From positions 1-64,000 of the forward strand of contig JAIOZA010000014.1 in assembly GCA_021740825.1 (NCBI GenBank): a stretch of 64,000 nt of DNA. The letters run 5' to 3'. The stretch comes from Bacteroidia bacterium (GTDB lineage: Bacteria; Bacteroidota; Bacteroidia; B-17B0; Aurantibacillaceae). Both the position numbers and the translations under genes were made by a program. Shown here in pieces: positions 21,277 through 31,524 of this stretch (position 1 is its first letter; every line of letters begins with the position of its first letter). The notes under the pieces are model-generated. The model saw only the letters and a program-made list of their open reading frames with translations, was not told the origin of the DNA and did no database searches.

Positions 21277-23454
21277 ATGATCAAAAAATTACTTTTAGTA
21301 GCGGCCATATTAGGATGTATACAAACAAAAACGAAAGCACAAGCGGGGGCAGCATTAAGTTTTGATGGCACTAATGATTACATTACTATACCAGCCGTAT
21401 ATTCAAATGAATACACGATTGAGGCTTGGGTTAAATTAAATTCACTAGCCAATAGAAACATTATAGCAGGAACAAACTCATCAGGCCCTTCTCTTTTTTT
21501 ATCTAATTGTTTACGTGTAAATTCTGCCGGTTTATTCGAGCATTATACTTATGATGGTGCTGCCAAAACTTTACAAAGCTCCGTGACGATAACTGCTGGA
21601 ACTTGGTATCATGTTGCAATTAGTGCCAAAAGCAACGGTGTTATGAAAATAGTAGTAAATGGAAACGAAACCATCTCAACATTTTCAGTTGGTACGCTTT
21701 GGACCGGCTTAACATCTTTTAGATTAGGGCAAAATACGTTAGGTAATTTTAATTATTTTAATGGAAGTATGGATGATTTTCGTGTTTGGAACCGCCAATT
21801 GTGTATAGACGAGATTTTAAATAATAAAGACGGTGAAATATTAACTACTGCGCCTGGTCTTGCTACTAATATGCATTTTAATCAAGGTTTATCTGGTGGC
21901 GGTAACTCAACTGTGACTTCGGCCCTTGATGATTCAGGCTTTAATCGAAATGGAACATTAACTAATTTTACATTGTCAGGTACTGCTTCCAACTGGGTTG
22001 CCCCTGGTGCAGTTACTTCAGGAGTTGCTGTTACTACTTTTGCTTTGCCTACAGTTAGTGTCACCCCATCAGCTACACTCGTTTGTGGTGGAGCTCAAAA
22101 TACATTTACAGCAAGTGGTGCGTTTAATTATAGTTGGTCAAGTTCATTTCCCGGTCAAACAAACACTGCAACCAATATTTACACAATCACAACTGCTAAT
22201 GTCCCTGGTAATTGGAATGTACAAGTATTTGGAACTGATGTAAACGGTTGTTATGCTCCTGCGCAGGTTGTTACCTTTAGCACTGTAAACACCCCGGTTT
22301 TATCAAACGATTTGGGATACTTTTGCTCAGGTAGTAGTTATACTATTTCTCCTACAGTAGCTATCGGTGGTCCGATAACTTCCTATACTTATAGCACAGG
22401 TTCAAGTGTTTTTTCACCAACAAGCACTACAACGTACACGGTAATTGGTGCTAATGCTTTAGGTTGCGTGTCGGGTGTGGCAACAGGTACGGTTGAGGTT
22501 TGTGGTGCAAGTGGAAGTTCATTAAACATGAATGGAACAGATGATGTATTAAATACTGGTATATTATATAGTGATTTTACAAACAGCTGGACCTTTGAAT
22601 GTTGGGCAAAAAGTCCAAGTACTCCAACTAGTGGCAAATTTAATGGTCCAATGTATGGCGCAAACATGGGTATTGTTTGGGACCATAATACTCTTATTTA
22701 TAGAGGAAGCGCAACAGTACAAGATGCTTCAAATAATTTTTATGGTGCTTCATTCGGCTCTTTATTAGCAAATACTTGGTATCACTTAGCAGCAACGTAT
22801 GATGGGACGGTTTTAAAAGCCTATAAAAATGGTGTATTAACTGCATCTGTAACTACTTTGGGCGGGTTGTCCGCAGCTTCAGGCGGTTTGACTTTTGGTA
22901 AACATCCAACCCTTAGCCAATTTTGGGACGGAACAATAGATGATGCTAGAGTTTGGACAGTTGCTAGAACTTGTAATGAGATTAATCAAAATATGAATAT
23001 AGAATTAACAGGAAACCAAATAGGATTAAAAGCGTATTATAAATTTAATGAAGGAACTCCTACGGCTAATAATACAACTATTACCTCAACATCTGATGCT
23101 TCTGGAAATAATTACAATTGTTCTTTAGCTGGATTTACAAGAAATGGAGCAACTTCCAATTATCTTATAGGTGCTCCATTTAATAACACATTAAATCCAT
23201 TATGTTTAACAACTGGTATTAATGAAATAAGTAAATTAAGCACGTTGTTAATTTATCCAAATCCAGCATCATCAATACTAAACATTGAAGCCATGGAAGA
23301 AACGCAAATTATTATTGTAAATATTTTAGGTGATGTACTTTTAAAATCAACCCTTAATGGAATAAGCAAACTAGATGTTAGCGATTTAAGCGCTGGTGTT
23401 TATTTCATTCAAGATTCAAAATCAGGACAAACTATTAAATTTATTAAAGAATAG
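21277..23454 (+). CDS. LamG/concanavalin-like surface protein with T9SS C-terminal sorting domain
   Basis: ORF track starts at TTG 21250, but ATG 21277 (MIKKLLLVAAILGCIQTKTKAQ) gives a proper signal peptide; two LamG-like domains (SLNMNGTDDVLNTG...WTFECWAKS); C-terminal IYPNPASSILNIEA...SAGVYFIQ. Confidence 0.87.
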   Translation: MIKKLLLVAAILGCIQTKTKAQAGAALSFDGTNDYITIPAVYSNEYTIEAWVKLNSLANRNIIAGTNSSGPSLFLSNCLRVNSAGLFEHYTYDGAAKTLQSSVTITAGTWYHVAISAKSNGVMKIVVNGNETISTFSVGTLWTGLTSFRLGQNTLGNFNYFNGSMDDFRVWNRQLCIDEILNNKDGEILTTAPGLATNMHFNQGLSGGGNSTVTSALDDSGFNRNGTLTNFTLSGTASNWVAPGAVTSGVAVTTFALPTVSVTPSATLVCGGAQNTFTASGAFNYSWSSSFPGQTNTATNIYTITTANVPGNWNVQVFGTDVNGCYAPAQVVTFSTVNTPVLSNDLGYFCSGSSYTISPTVAIGGPITSYTYSTGSSVFSPTSTTTYTVIGANALGCVSGVATGTVEVCGASGSSLNMNGTDDVLNTGILYSDFTNSWTFECWAKSPSTPTSGKFNGPMYGANMGIVWDHNTLIYRGSATVQDASNNFYGASFGSLLANTWYHLAATYDGTVLKAYKNGVLTASVTTLGGLSAASGGLTFGKHPTLSQFWDGTIDDARVWTVARTCNEINQNMNIELTGNQIGLKAYYKFNEGTPTANNTTITSTSDASGNNYNCSLAGFTRNGATSNYLIGAPFNNTLNPLCLTTGINEISKLSTLLIYPNPASSILNIEAMEETQIIIVNILGDVLLKSTLNGISKLDVSDLSAGVYFIQDSKSGQTIKFIKE

Positions 23455-23474
23455 TTTACCAACTGAAATAATTT

Positions 23475-23512
23475 AAAAAAAACCTGTATGAGTTACTTCT
23501 GCAGGTTTTTTT
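23475..23512 (+). terminator. Intrinsic terminator
   Basis: AAAAAACCTG...CAGGTTTTTTT. Confidence 0.7.
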
Positions 23513-23612
23513 ATGCTTTAAAAGTTGATAGTTTTATCACTATTTATAGTATTATTACTCTTTTAAATTTTGTTTGGTATTTAACAACTAACGTATTTTT
23601 ATTTAAAAACTA

Positions 23613-24221
23613 ATGGATTTATTCTCCGATAATCAAATCAGCAATTTACTACCTTATGATGGTACTGCTTTTTATTACGGAAGGGTCATGCCTCAAGGAG
23701 AAGCCAGTCATTATTTTAACCGATTATATAATACCATCGAATGGAGAAATGACGAAGCTATTGTTTTTGGAAAACATTTTATTACATCACGAAAAGTAGC
23801 CTGGTATGGAACGGAAGAATACAGTTACTCGTATTCTAACACCACCAAAAAAGCATTACCGTGGACAACAGAACTATTAGCACTAAAAGCATTAGCTGAA
23901 CAAACAACTAAGGCTACCTACAATTCGTGTTTATTAAATTTATATCACAATGGTAGTGAAGGCATGAGTTGGCATAGTGATGCAGAAAAAATGCTGCAAA
24001 AAGATGGTTCCATCGCTTCATTTACTTTTGGCGCCGAACGTAAATTTGCCTTTAAACACAAACTAACAAAAGATACTACTGCAATATTATTAGAACACGG
24101 AAGTTTATTAGAAATGAAAAACAATACTCAAACTCATTGGCTGCATCGTTTACCGCCTTCAAGGCTTGTCAAAACTGCACGAATTAATTTAACATTCAGA
24201 ACTATTTTAAAGAATCGATAA
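23613..24221 (+). CDS. AlkB-like alpha-ketoglutarate-dependent dioxygenase
   Basis: 202 aa; NLYHNGSEGMSWHSDAE (HxD), LLEHGSLLEM, HRLPPSRLVKTARINLTFR. Confidence 0.9.
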   Translation: MDLFSDNQISNLLPYDGTAFYYGRVMPQGEASHYFNRLYNTIEWRNDEAIVFGKHFITSRKVAWYGTEEYSYSYSNTTKKALPWTTELLALKALAEQTTKATYNSCLLNLYHNGSEGMSWHSDAEKMLQKDGSIASFTFGAERKFAFKHKLTKDTTAILLEHGSLLEMKNNTQTHWLHRLPPSRLVKTARINLTFRTILKNR

Positions 24222-24389
24222 GTTTTGCTTGGCATCCAATACAGGAGTTATTTAAATCAATACAGTAATTTTTCCAACAACATTAAGTCGCAATAAATTT
24301 AGAACTATTCCAAATAAGCAATATTTCTCCCACGTTTAAACCAAATTAGGCTTATTCTTGTTATTAAATTGATAAAAGCACTAAATTTT

Positions 24390-24421
24390 ATTGCAATAAA
24401 CGCTTCACAATTATACATTTG
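24390..24421 (+). promoter_or_regulatory. Putative sdhCAB promoter
   Basis: ATTG, 20-nt spacer, TACATTTG, fitting the TTTG-N19/20-TAnnTTTG pattern. Confidence 0.5.
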
Positions 24422-24536
24422 CGAAGTAAAAATTAAATACAATTTCTATTATGAATTCCCCATCGTTCAAAAAAGTATAATTTTTATGAAAATGATGGGA
24501 AAATCATAAAATAATTAAAACAACAAAATCAACTTT

Positions 24537-25211
24537 ATGAGTCAAGGATTTTTAAAAACATCAATCGGAAAAAAAGTTGTAATGGGCGCAACAGGTTTAT
24601 TCCTTATTACATTTTTAGTAGTGCACTGCTTTATTAATTGCCTTATCTTTTTTAATGATGGCGGTTTAACATTTAACATTGGTGCTGATTTTATGGCGCA
24701 CAATTGGCTAATCAGAGCAGGAGAACTTGTGCTATTTGCCGGGTTAATAATTCATGTTTTTCAGGCCTTAATTTTAACCTTAGAAAATAAAAAAGCGCGT
24801 CCTGTGGGATATTTAAAAGTAGATGGAGCTGCTAATTCTTCTTGGTATAGCCGCTCAATGGGATTATTAGGAACTTTATTATTAATGTTTTTAATTATTC
24901 ACTTAGTTCATTTCTGGGTAAAATCTCGGTTTACCGGGTTACCAGGTCACGATACTAACGGTAACGAAAATTTATATGCAGTAATGCAAGAAACATTTAA
25001 AATGTTTTGGGTAGTTATTTTGTATACACTAGCAATGATTTCGTTAGCATACCATTTATTACATGGGTTTCAATCGGCATTCCAAACTTTAGGACTAAAT
25101 AATAAATTATATACACCAATCATTAAAAAGGTAGGTATTTATTTTTCAATTTTTGTTCCATTCATTTTCGCATTAATGCCAATATTAATGTATTTAGGCA
25201 TCATTAAATAA
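24537..25211 (+). CDS. sdhC: Succinate dehydrogenase/fumarate reductase cytochrome b subunit
   Basis: 224 aa, five TM helices, conserved His in HVFQALILT, HLVHFWVK and YHLLHGFQSAFQ; followed by sdhA. Confidence 0.93.
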   Translation: MSQGFLKTSIGKKVVMGATGLFLITFLVVHCFINCLIFFNDGGLTFNIGADFMAHNWLIRAGELVLFAGLIIHVFQALILTLENKKARPVGYLKVDGAANSSWYSRSMGLLGTLLLMFLIIHLVHFWVKSRFTGLPGHDTNGNENLYAVMQETFKMFWVVILYTLAMISLAYHLLHGFQSAFQTLGLNNKLYTPIIKKVGIYFSIFVPFIFALMPILMYLGIIK

Positions 25212-25247
25212 TTAAAATATTCAACCTTACATTCTTAATTTTTCAAT

Positions 25248-27260
25248 ATGAGTAAATTAGATTCAAAAATACCTGAAGGATCCATAGAACAGAAGTGGAC
25301 AAAATACCGTTCAAGCATAGCTCTTGTAAATCCAGCTAACAAACGTAGTTTAGAAGTTTTAGTTGTAGGGTCAGGATTAGCCGGTGCATCTGCAGCTGCA
25401 ACATTAGCTGAGGCAGGGTACAAAGTAAAAGTATTTTGCTTTCAAGACTCTCCTCGTCGTGCACATTCAATTGCAGCGCAAGGAGGAATTAATGCTGCAA
25501 AAAATTATCAAAATGATGGCGACTCAACTTACCGTTTATTTTATGATACAATAAAAGGTGGTGATTACAGAGCCCGTGAAGCAAATGTTCATCGTTTAGC
25601 GGAAGTATCAACTAGTATTATTGATCAATGTGTTGCTCAAGGGGTCCCATTAGCTCGCGAATACGGCGGATTGTTAAGTAACCGTTCGTTTGGTGGTACA
25701 CAAGTACAACGTACATTTTATGCAGCTGGTCAAACTGGGCAACAATTATTATTAGGAGCATACTCTGCATTACAGCGTCAAGTTGGCTCAGGTAACATCG
25801 AACTATGTCACCGTCACGAAATGCTTGATATTGTAACTATTGATGGTGTAACTCGTGGAATTATTGCGCGTAATTTAATTACTGGCGAAATGGAAAAACA
25901 TTTTGGTCATGCCGTTTTATTATGTACTGGTGGTTATGGTAATGTATTTTACCTTTCAACTAACGCTATGGGAAGTAATGTAACTGCTGCTTGGAAAGCT
26001 CATAAAAAAGGAGCGTTTTTTGCAAATCCATGCTACACGCAAATTCATCCTACTTGTATTCCTGTTTCTGGTGATCACCAATCTAAATTAACATTAATGT
26101 CGGAATCGTTGCGTAACGATGGACGTATTTGGGTTCCAAAAAAGAAAGATGACACTCGTAAGGCAACAGATATTCCTGAAGAAGAAAGAGATTATTATTT
26201 AGAGCGTCGTTACCCTGCGTTTGGAAATTTAGTTCCTCGTGACGTAGCTTCTCGCGCAGCCAAAGAGCGTTGTGATGCTGGATATGGAGTTGGTAAGTCA
26301 AAAATGGCGGTGTATTTAGATTTTGCATTTAATACGGCTCGTTACGGAAAAACAGAAGCTACAAAACGTAATCTTCACAACCCAAGCCAAGAAGAAATTA
26401 TGCGCTTAGGTAAAGAAGTAGTAAAAGAAAAATACGGTAACTTGTTTGATATGTATCAACAAATTACAGGCGAAAATCCATACGAAGTTCCAATGCGTAT
26501 TTATCCCGCAGTTCACTATACAATGGGTGGTTTATGGGTAGATTATAATTTAATGACAACGGTAAAAGGTTTATATGCCTTAGGTGAGGCTAATTTCTCT
26601 GATCATGGCGCTAACCGTTTAGGAGCTTCTGCATTAATGCAAGGTTTGGCAGATGGCTATTTTGTTATTCCCTATACGTTAGGTGTTTATTTATCTGCCG
26701 AAGTAACTCGTATGAGTGCTGAAAAAGATAAATCAGATTCAATTGATAAATTAAAAACAAAACATCCGGCATTTGAGACTGCATTAAAAGAGCAAACGGA
26801 TTTAATCAATAAATTTTTAAATATAAAAGGCACTAAATCAGTAGAAAGTTTCCACAAACGTTTAGGATTAATTATTTGGAATAAATGTGGTATGGCTCGT
26901 AATAAGCAAGGTTTATTAGATGCTATTGCTGAAATTCAAGCATTGCGTAAAGAATTTTGGAGCGATGTGCGTGTGTTAGGAACAGCCAATGAGTTTAATC
27001 CTGATTTGGAAAAAGCTGGTCGTGTAGCTGATTTTATTGAGTTGGGAGAGTTAATGTGTAAAGACGCCTTAAATCGCGAAGAAAGTTGTGGTGGTCACTT
27101 CCGTGAAGAGCATCAAACAGAAGAAGGTGAAGCAAAACGTGATGACGTAAACTTTGCTTATGTTGCCGCTTGGGAATACAAAGGTGTGAGCGAATGGGAA
27201 TTAAACAAAGAAGAGTTAAAATACGAGAATATTAAAATTGCACAAAGAAGCTACAAGTAA
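25248..27260 (+). CDS. sdhA: Succinate dehydrogenase/fumarate reductase flavoprotein subunit
   Basis: 670 aa; [52 protein letters not shown]. Confidence 0.96.
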   Translation: MSKLDSKIPEGSIEQKWTKYRSSIALVNPANKRSLEVLVVGSGLAGASAAATLAEAGYKVKVFCFQDSPRRAHSIAAQGGINAAKNYQNDGDSTYRLFYDTIKGGDYRAREANVHRLAEVSTSIIDQCVAQGVPLAREYGGLLSNRSFGGTQVQRTFYAAGQTGQQLLLGAYSALQRQVGSGNIELCHRHEMLDIVTIDGVTRGIIARNLITGEMEKHFGHAVLLCTGGYGNVFYLSTNAMGSNVTAAWKAHKKGAFFANPCYTQIHPTCIPVSGDHQSKLTLMSESLRNDGRIWVPKKKDDTRKATDIPEEERDYYLERRYPAFGNLVPRDVASRAAKERCDAGYGVGKSKMAVYLDFAFNTARYGKTEATKRNLHNPSQEEIMRLGKEVVKEKYGNLFDMYQQITGENPYEVPMRIYPAVHYTMGGLWVDYNLMTTVKGLYALGEANFSDHGANRLGASALMQGLADGYFVIPYTLGVYLSAEVTRMSAEKDKSDSIDKLKTKHPAFETALKEQTDLINKFLNIKGTKSVESFHKRLGLIIWNKCGMARNKQGLLDAIAEIQALRKEFWSDVRVLGTANEFNPDLEKAGRVADFIELGELMCKDALNREESCGGHFREEHQTEEGEAKRDDVNFAYVAAWEYKGVSEWELNKEELKYENIKIAQRSYK

Positions 27261-27277
27261 TTAGAAATAAGAAAACA

Positions 27278-27298
27278 GGCAATAGTTAATAGTGAAAA
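27278..27298. repeat. Heptamer array GGCAATA-GTTAATA-GTGAAAA upstream of the four-helix-bundle gene
   Basis: Approximate inverted counterpart of TAATGCC/TAATAAC/TAATCAC at 27686-27713. Confidence 0.55.
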
Positions 27299-27675
27299 TA
27301 AACTCATATAGGAATTTAATTGTTTGGCAAAAATCCGTTGCATTAGTTACCGATATTTATACTCTTACTAAGTCTTTTCCTCAAGAAGAAAAATTTGGAA
27401 TAGTTTCTCAATTAAATAGAGCGAGTGTTTCAATTCCTTCAAATATAGCAGAAGGTTGGGGAAGAGAATCTTCTAAAAACTATTTGCAATTTTTGAGAAT
27501 TTCAAGAGGTTCTTTGATGGAGACAGAAACGTTATTAGAAATTTCTAAAAACTTGAACTACATCAACGATAGTGAATTTAAAGTTATTTCTGATAATATT
27601 GAGGAGGTGAGTAAAATTTTACAAGGATTAATTAAAAGCATTCAACAAAAAATTAAAATAACACAAACTATTTAG
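27292..27675 (+). CDS. Four-helix bundle protein (S23 / 23S rRNA-intervening-sequence protein family)
   Basis: 127 aa, GTG start; NLIVWQKSVALVTDIYTLTKSFPQEEKFGIVSQLNRASVSIPSNIAEGWGR is the family signature. Confidence 0.92.
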   Translation: MKINSYRNLIVWQKSVALVTDIYTLTKSFPQEEKFGIVSQLNRASVSIPSNIAEGWGRESSKNYLQFLRISRGSLMETETLLEISKNLNYINDSEFKVISDNIEEVSKILQGLIKSIQQKIKITQTI

Positions 27676-27685
27676 CAAAAGGCGC

Positions 27686-27713
27686 TAATGCCTAATGCCT
27701 AATCACTAATAAC
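27686..27713. repeat. Heptamer array TAATGCC-TAATGCC-TAATCAC-TAATAAC
   Basis: Four consecutive TAATNNC heptamers read directly. Confidence 0.8.
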
Positions 27714-27721
27714 AAAATAAA

Positions 27722-28486
27722 ATGGGATCAGGAAACGGAACAGAATTGAATCTAACTTTAAAAGTTTGGAGACAAAAAAACACTAAAGCAACTGGTAGTT
27801 TTGAAACGCATCAATTAACAGGCATTTCAACAGACATGTCGTTTTTAGAAATGTTTGATGTATTAAACGAAAAATTAATTAGCGAAGGAAAAGAAGCCAT
27901 CGCTTTTGATCATGATTGCCGTGAAGGTATTTGTGGCATGTGCAGTATGTATATCAATGGTCGTCCGCACGGTCCAAAACAAGGTGTAACAACGTGCCAG
28001 TTACACATGCGTTCGTTTAAAACAGGTGATACTATTGTTGTAGAACCATGGAGAAGTGGTGCTTTTCCGGTAATTAAAGATTTAGCAGTTGATAGAAGTG
28101 CATTTGATAGAATTATTGCAAGTGGAGGTTACATCTCTGTAAACACAGGTAATGCCCAAGACGCAAACAATATCTTAATACCAAAAACAGATGCAGATGA
28201 AGCTTTTGGTGCAGCAGCTTGTATTGGCTGCGGTGCTTGTGTAGCCGCTTGTAAAAATAGCTCAGCTATGTTATTTGTTTCAGCAAAAGTATCTCAATTG
28301 GCATTATTACCTCAAGGACAAGTTGAACGTAAAGAGCGAGTATTAAAAATGGTTGCTCAAATGGATGAAGAAGGATTTGGTAACTGCACGAATACAGGCG
28401 CTTGTGAAGCTGAATGTCCTAAAGGAATTTCTTTGGAAAATATTGCACGTATGAACAGAGAATTAATGGGAGCAACTTTTAAGTAA
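27722..28486 (+). CDS. sdhB: Succinate dehydrogenase/fumarate reductase iron-sulfur subunit
   Basis: 254 aa; [37 protein letters not shown] cysteine clusters. Confidence 0.96.
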   Translation: MGSGNGTELNLTLKVWRQKNTKATGSFETHQLTGISTDMSFLEMFDVLNEKLISEGKEAIAFDHDCREGICGMCSMYINGRPHGPKQGVTTCQLHMRSFKTGDTIVVEPWRSGAFPVIKDLAVDRSAFDRIIASGGYISVNTGNAQDANNILIPKTDADEAFGAAACIGCGACVAACKNSSAMLFVSAKVSQLALLPQGQVERKERVLKMVAQMDEEGFGNCTNTGACEAECPKGISLENIARMNRELMGATFK

Positions 28487-28512
28487 AGAATTTTATAACC
28501 TTAAATTTATAG

Positions 28513-28547
28513 TACCTTCTATTTCTAAAAATAGAAGGTATTTTTTT
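28513..28547 (+). terminator. Intrinsic terminator of the sdh operon
   Basis: TACCTTCTATTT-CTAA-AAATAGAAGGTA followed by TTTTTTT. Confidence 0.88.
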
Positions 28548-28646
28548 ATGTATCCTGCAACAATTTCCTCGCCAAATTGTCTTTATAGTAATTTACAATC
28601 TATTGTAAATGAATGATTTTATCTAATTTACTTTACACCACACATT

Positions 28647-29114
28647 ATGAAATTTTATAACATTAAGAGCACGCAGCATTTACCAATTTCGTTAGAGGAA
28701 GCTTGGGATTTTTTTTCGTCACCAAATAATTTAGCAAAAATTACACCTCCCGATATGGGTTTTATTATTACATCTGATAAAAAAGATGGTCAAAAAATGT
28801 ATGCTGGACAAATTATTACTTATATTATAAAGCCAATGTTTGGTATTCCAGTAAAATGGATGACTGAAATTACGCATGTAAAAGATGGCGAATATTTTAT
28901 TGATGAGCAGCGTTTTGGTCCTTACAAATTATGGCATCATCGCCACTCATTTACAAAAACAGCAACAGGGGTAGAAATGAATGATGAGGTAAATTATGTT
29001 TTACCATTTGGCATTTTTGGATCTATAGCTCATGCATTATTTATTAGAAAACGTGTAGAAGAAATTTTTACATACAGAACTAAAGTGGTAGACAAATTAT
29101 TTTCAATTAAATAA
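28647..29114 (+). CDS. SRPBCC-superfamily (START-like) protein
   Basis: 155 aa; LPISLEEAWDFFSSPNNLAKITPPDMGF...DEQRFGPYKLWHHRHSF. Confidence 0.85.
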   Translation: MKFYNIKSTQHLPISLEEAWDFFSSPNNLAKITPPDMGFIITSDKKDGQKMYAGQIITYIIKPMFGIPVKWMTEITHVKDGEYFIDEQRFGPYKLWHHRHSFTKTATGVEMNDEVNYVLPFGIFGSIAHALFIRKRVEEIFTYRTKVVDKLFSIK

Positions 29115-29182
29115 AATAGTTAACTTCCCTTTCTACAAAAATCGGAGTCGGATTGTAGTAATATTTAATTTAAATTTACAGT

Positions 29183-29767
29183 ATGTTTACGGGAATTATA
29201 GAAGGCCTTTCAAAAGTTGAAGCAATTGAAAAAGAAAACACAAATGTACATTTTACATTTAGCTGTTCTTTTACTCATGAATTAAAAATAGATCAAAGCG
29301 TTGCGCACAACGGCGTGTGCTTAACTGTTGTGAAGATTAACGGAAATCAATATACCGTAACTGCCATTGATGAAACTTTACAGAAAACCAATTTAGGAAA
29401 TTTAAAAGTTGGGGACGAAGTAAATTTAGAGCGTTGCATGCCCGCTAACGGTCGCTTTGACGGACACATCGTTCAAGGCCATGTAGATCAAACAGGTATT
29501 GTAATTTCTATTATTGACAACAAAGGTAGTTGGACTTACACTATTCAATACAATCCTAAATTGGGGAATGTAACAGTAGAAAAAGGAAGCGTTACTATAA
29601 ATGGAACAAGTTTAACAGTGGTTGATTCAAAGGATGATTCTTTCTCTGTTTGCATTATTCCTTATACTTTTGAAAACACCGGGTTTAAAAATTTAAAAGT
29701 AAACGACGTTGTTAATTTAGAATTTGATATTGTAGGAAAATATGTTGCTCGCTTGCTTAACAAATAA
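29183..29767 (+). CDS. ribE: Riboflavin synthase alpha subunit
   Basis: 194 aa; MFTGIIEGLSKVEAI, NGVCLTVV, GRFDGHIVQGHVDQTG. Confidence 0.94.
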   Translation: MFTGIIEGLSKVEAIEKENTNVHFTFSCSFTHELKIDQSVAHNGVCLTVVKINGNQYTVTAIDETLQKTNLGNLKVGDEVNLERCMPANGRFDGHIVQGHVDQTGIVISIIDNKGSWTYTIQYNPKLGNVTVEKGSVTINGTSLTVVDSKDDSFSVCIIPYTFENTGFKNLKVNDVVNLEFDIVGKYVARLLNK

Positions 29768-29770
29768 ATC

Positions 29771-31342
29771 ATGCAACAAAAAGTAGATTTTTTAATTATT
29801 GGTAGCGGAATTGCAGGTTTAAGTTATGCGCTTAAAGTTGCGGAACATGGTTCAGTTTATATTGTTACTAAAAGTAACGAAGACGAATCTAATACCAAAT
29901 ATGCTCAAGGTGGTATTGCCGCCGTTTGGCATGATAAAGATACGATTGAAAAACACATTCAGGATACGCTAATTGCCGGAGCTGGTTTATGCGATGAAGA
30001 AACAGTACGTTTGGTAGTAACTGAAGGCACTCAACGCGTTAGAGAATTAATTGAACTAGGCGCTAATTTTGATAAAACCAAAGAAGGTTCATACGATTTA
30101 GCAAAAGAAGGAGGACATTCTGAACACCGTATTTTGCATTATAAAGATATTACTGGTTATGAAATTGAACGCGCTTTGATTGAGCAAATTCGCAAACATA
30201 AAAATATAACAGTACTCGATCACCATTATGCAATTGATGTTATTACACAGCATCACTTGGGCGAAGTAGTAACTTCTCACTCAGAAAACATAAAGTGTTT
30301 TGGCGCTTATATCTTAAACACAAAAACACAAAAGATAGACACTGTACTTTCTAAAATTACACTGATGGCAACTGGCGGAGCAGGGCACGTATATGCTACT
30401 ACTACTAATCCTATTATTGCAACAGGCGACGGCATTGCGATGGTTTATAGAGCTAAAGGTCGCGTAAAAGATATGGAATTTGTTCAGTTTCATCCAACCT
30501 CTTTATATAATCCGGGCGAGCATCCTAGTTTTTTAATTACAGAAGCTATTAGAGGCTTTGGAGCTGTGCTAAAAACCATGGATGGAAAAGAGTTTATGCA
30601 AAAGTATGACGAGCGATTATCTTTGGCACCTCGCGATATTGTTGCTCGTGCAATTGATAATGAATTAAAAACACGAGGCGAAGACTTTGTGTATTTAGAT
30701 TGCCGCCACATTGATAGAAAATCGTTTATAGAACATTTTCCAAACATTTATACTAAATGCATGAATTTAGATATCGATCCTTTTATTCATTTAATTCCTG
30801 TTGTTCCTGCTATGCATTATTTGTGTGGTGGTATTTTGGTTGATAAAAATGGTTTGTCAACCATTGGAAATTTGTTTGCAGTGGGCGAATGCGCTTGCAC
30901 TGGTTTGCATGGCGCAAATAGATTAGCTAGCAATTCATTATTAGAAGCGGTTGTATTTGCGCATAGGGCTGCAACGTTAGGAGTTGAAAATCTATCTAGT
31001 ATTTCGTTTGAGGAAAAAATTCCTAATTGGGATGCCGAAGGTACGGAACATGCAGAAGAAATGGTATTGATTACTCAATCGCAACGTGAAGTGCAACAAA
31101 TTATGAGTAATTATGTTGGCATTGTTAGATCTGAATTACGATTAAAAAGAGCATTCGATCGGTTAGAGATTTTATATAAAGAAAATGAGGCGCTATACGA
31201 TAAAACAACGTTAACTCAAAAGCTTTGCGAATTGCGCAATTTAATTTGCATTGGCTATTTAATTATAAAACATGCTGTAAGGCGAAAAGATTCAGTTGGT
31301 TTGCATTATATGGTAAATTACAACAAGTTGACTTCAAAGTAA
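29771..31342 (+). CDS. nadB: L-aspartate oxidase
   Basis: 523 aa; IIGSGIAGLSYALKVAEHG, TKYAQGGIAAVW, ATGGAGHVY, GANRLASNSLLEAVVFAHRA. Confidence 0.94.
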   Translation: MQQKVDFLIIGSGIAGLSYALKVAEHGSVYIVTKSNEDESNTKYAQGGIAAVWHDKDTIEKHIQDTLIAGAGLCDEETVRLVVTEGTQRVRELIELGANFDKTKEGSYDLAKEGGHSEHRILHYKDITGYEIERALIEQIRKHKNITVLDHHYAIDVITQHHLGEVVTSHSENIKCFGAYILNTKTQKIDTVLSKITLMATGGAGHVYATTTNPIIATGDGIAMVYRAKGRVKDMEFVQFHPTSLYNPGEHPSFLITEAIRGFGAVLKTMDGKEFMQKYDERLSLAPRDIVARAIDNELKTRGEDFVYLDCRHIDRKSFIEHFPNIYTKCMNLDIDPFIHLIPVVPAMHYLCGGILVDKNGLSTIGNLFAVGECACTGLHGANRLASNSLLEAVVFAHRAATLGVENLSSISFEEKIPNWDAEGTEHAEEMVLITQSQREVQQIMSNYVGIVRSELRLKRAFDRLEILYKENEALYDKTTLTQKLCELRNLICIGYLIIKHAVRRKDSVGLHYMVNYNKLTSK

Positions 31343-31440
31343 TAAGCCAGATTGGGTTTCGTGTTTTCTTGGTAATTGATGAATCAAAATTGGATTGAAG
31401 GAAAATAATCATTTCACTAAATAAATCTTCCACTTATTAT

Positions 31441-31475
31441 CCCAAACTAACCACTTGTTAGTTTGGGCTATTTTA
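31441..31475 (+). terminator. Intrinsic terminator after nadB
   Basis: CCCAAACTAAC-CACTT-GTTAGTTTGGG (11-bp perfect stem) then CTATTTTATTTT. Confidence 0.7.
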
Positions 31476-31524
31476 TTTTCTTTATTTACAGTAGCTTTAT
31501 AAGTAACCAATTAAGCCTACTTTT

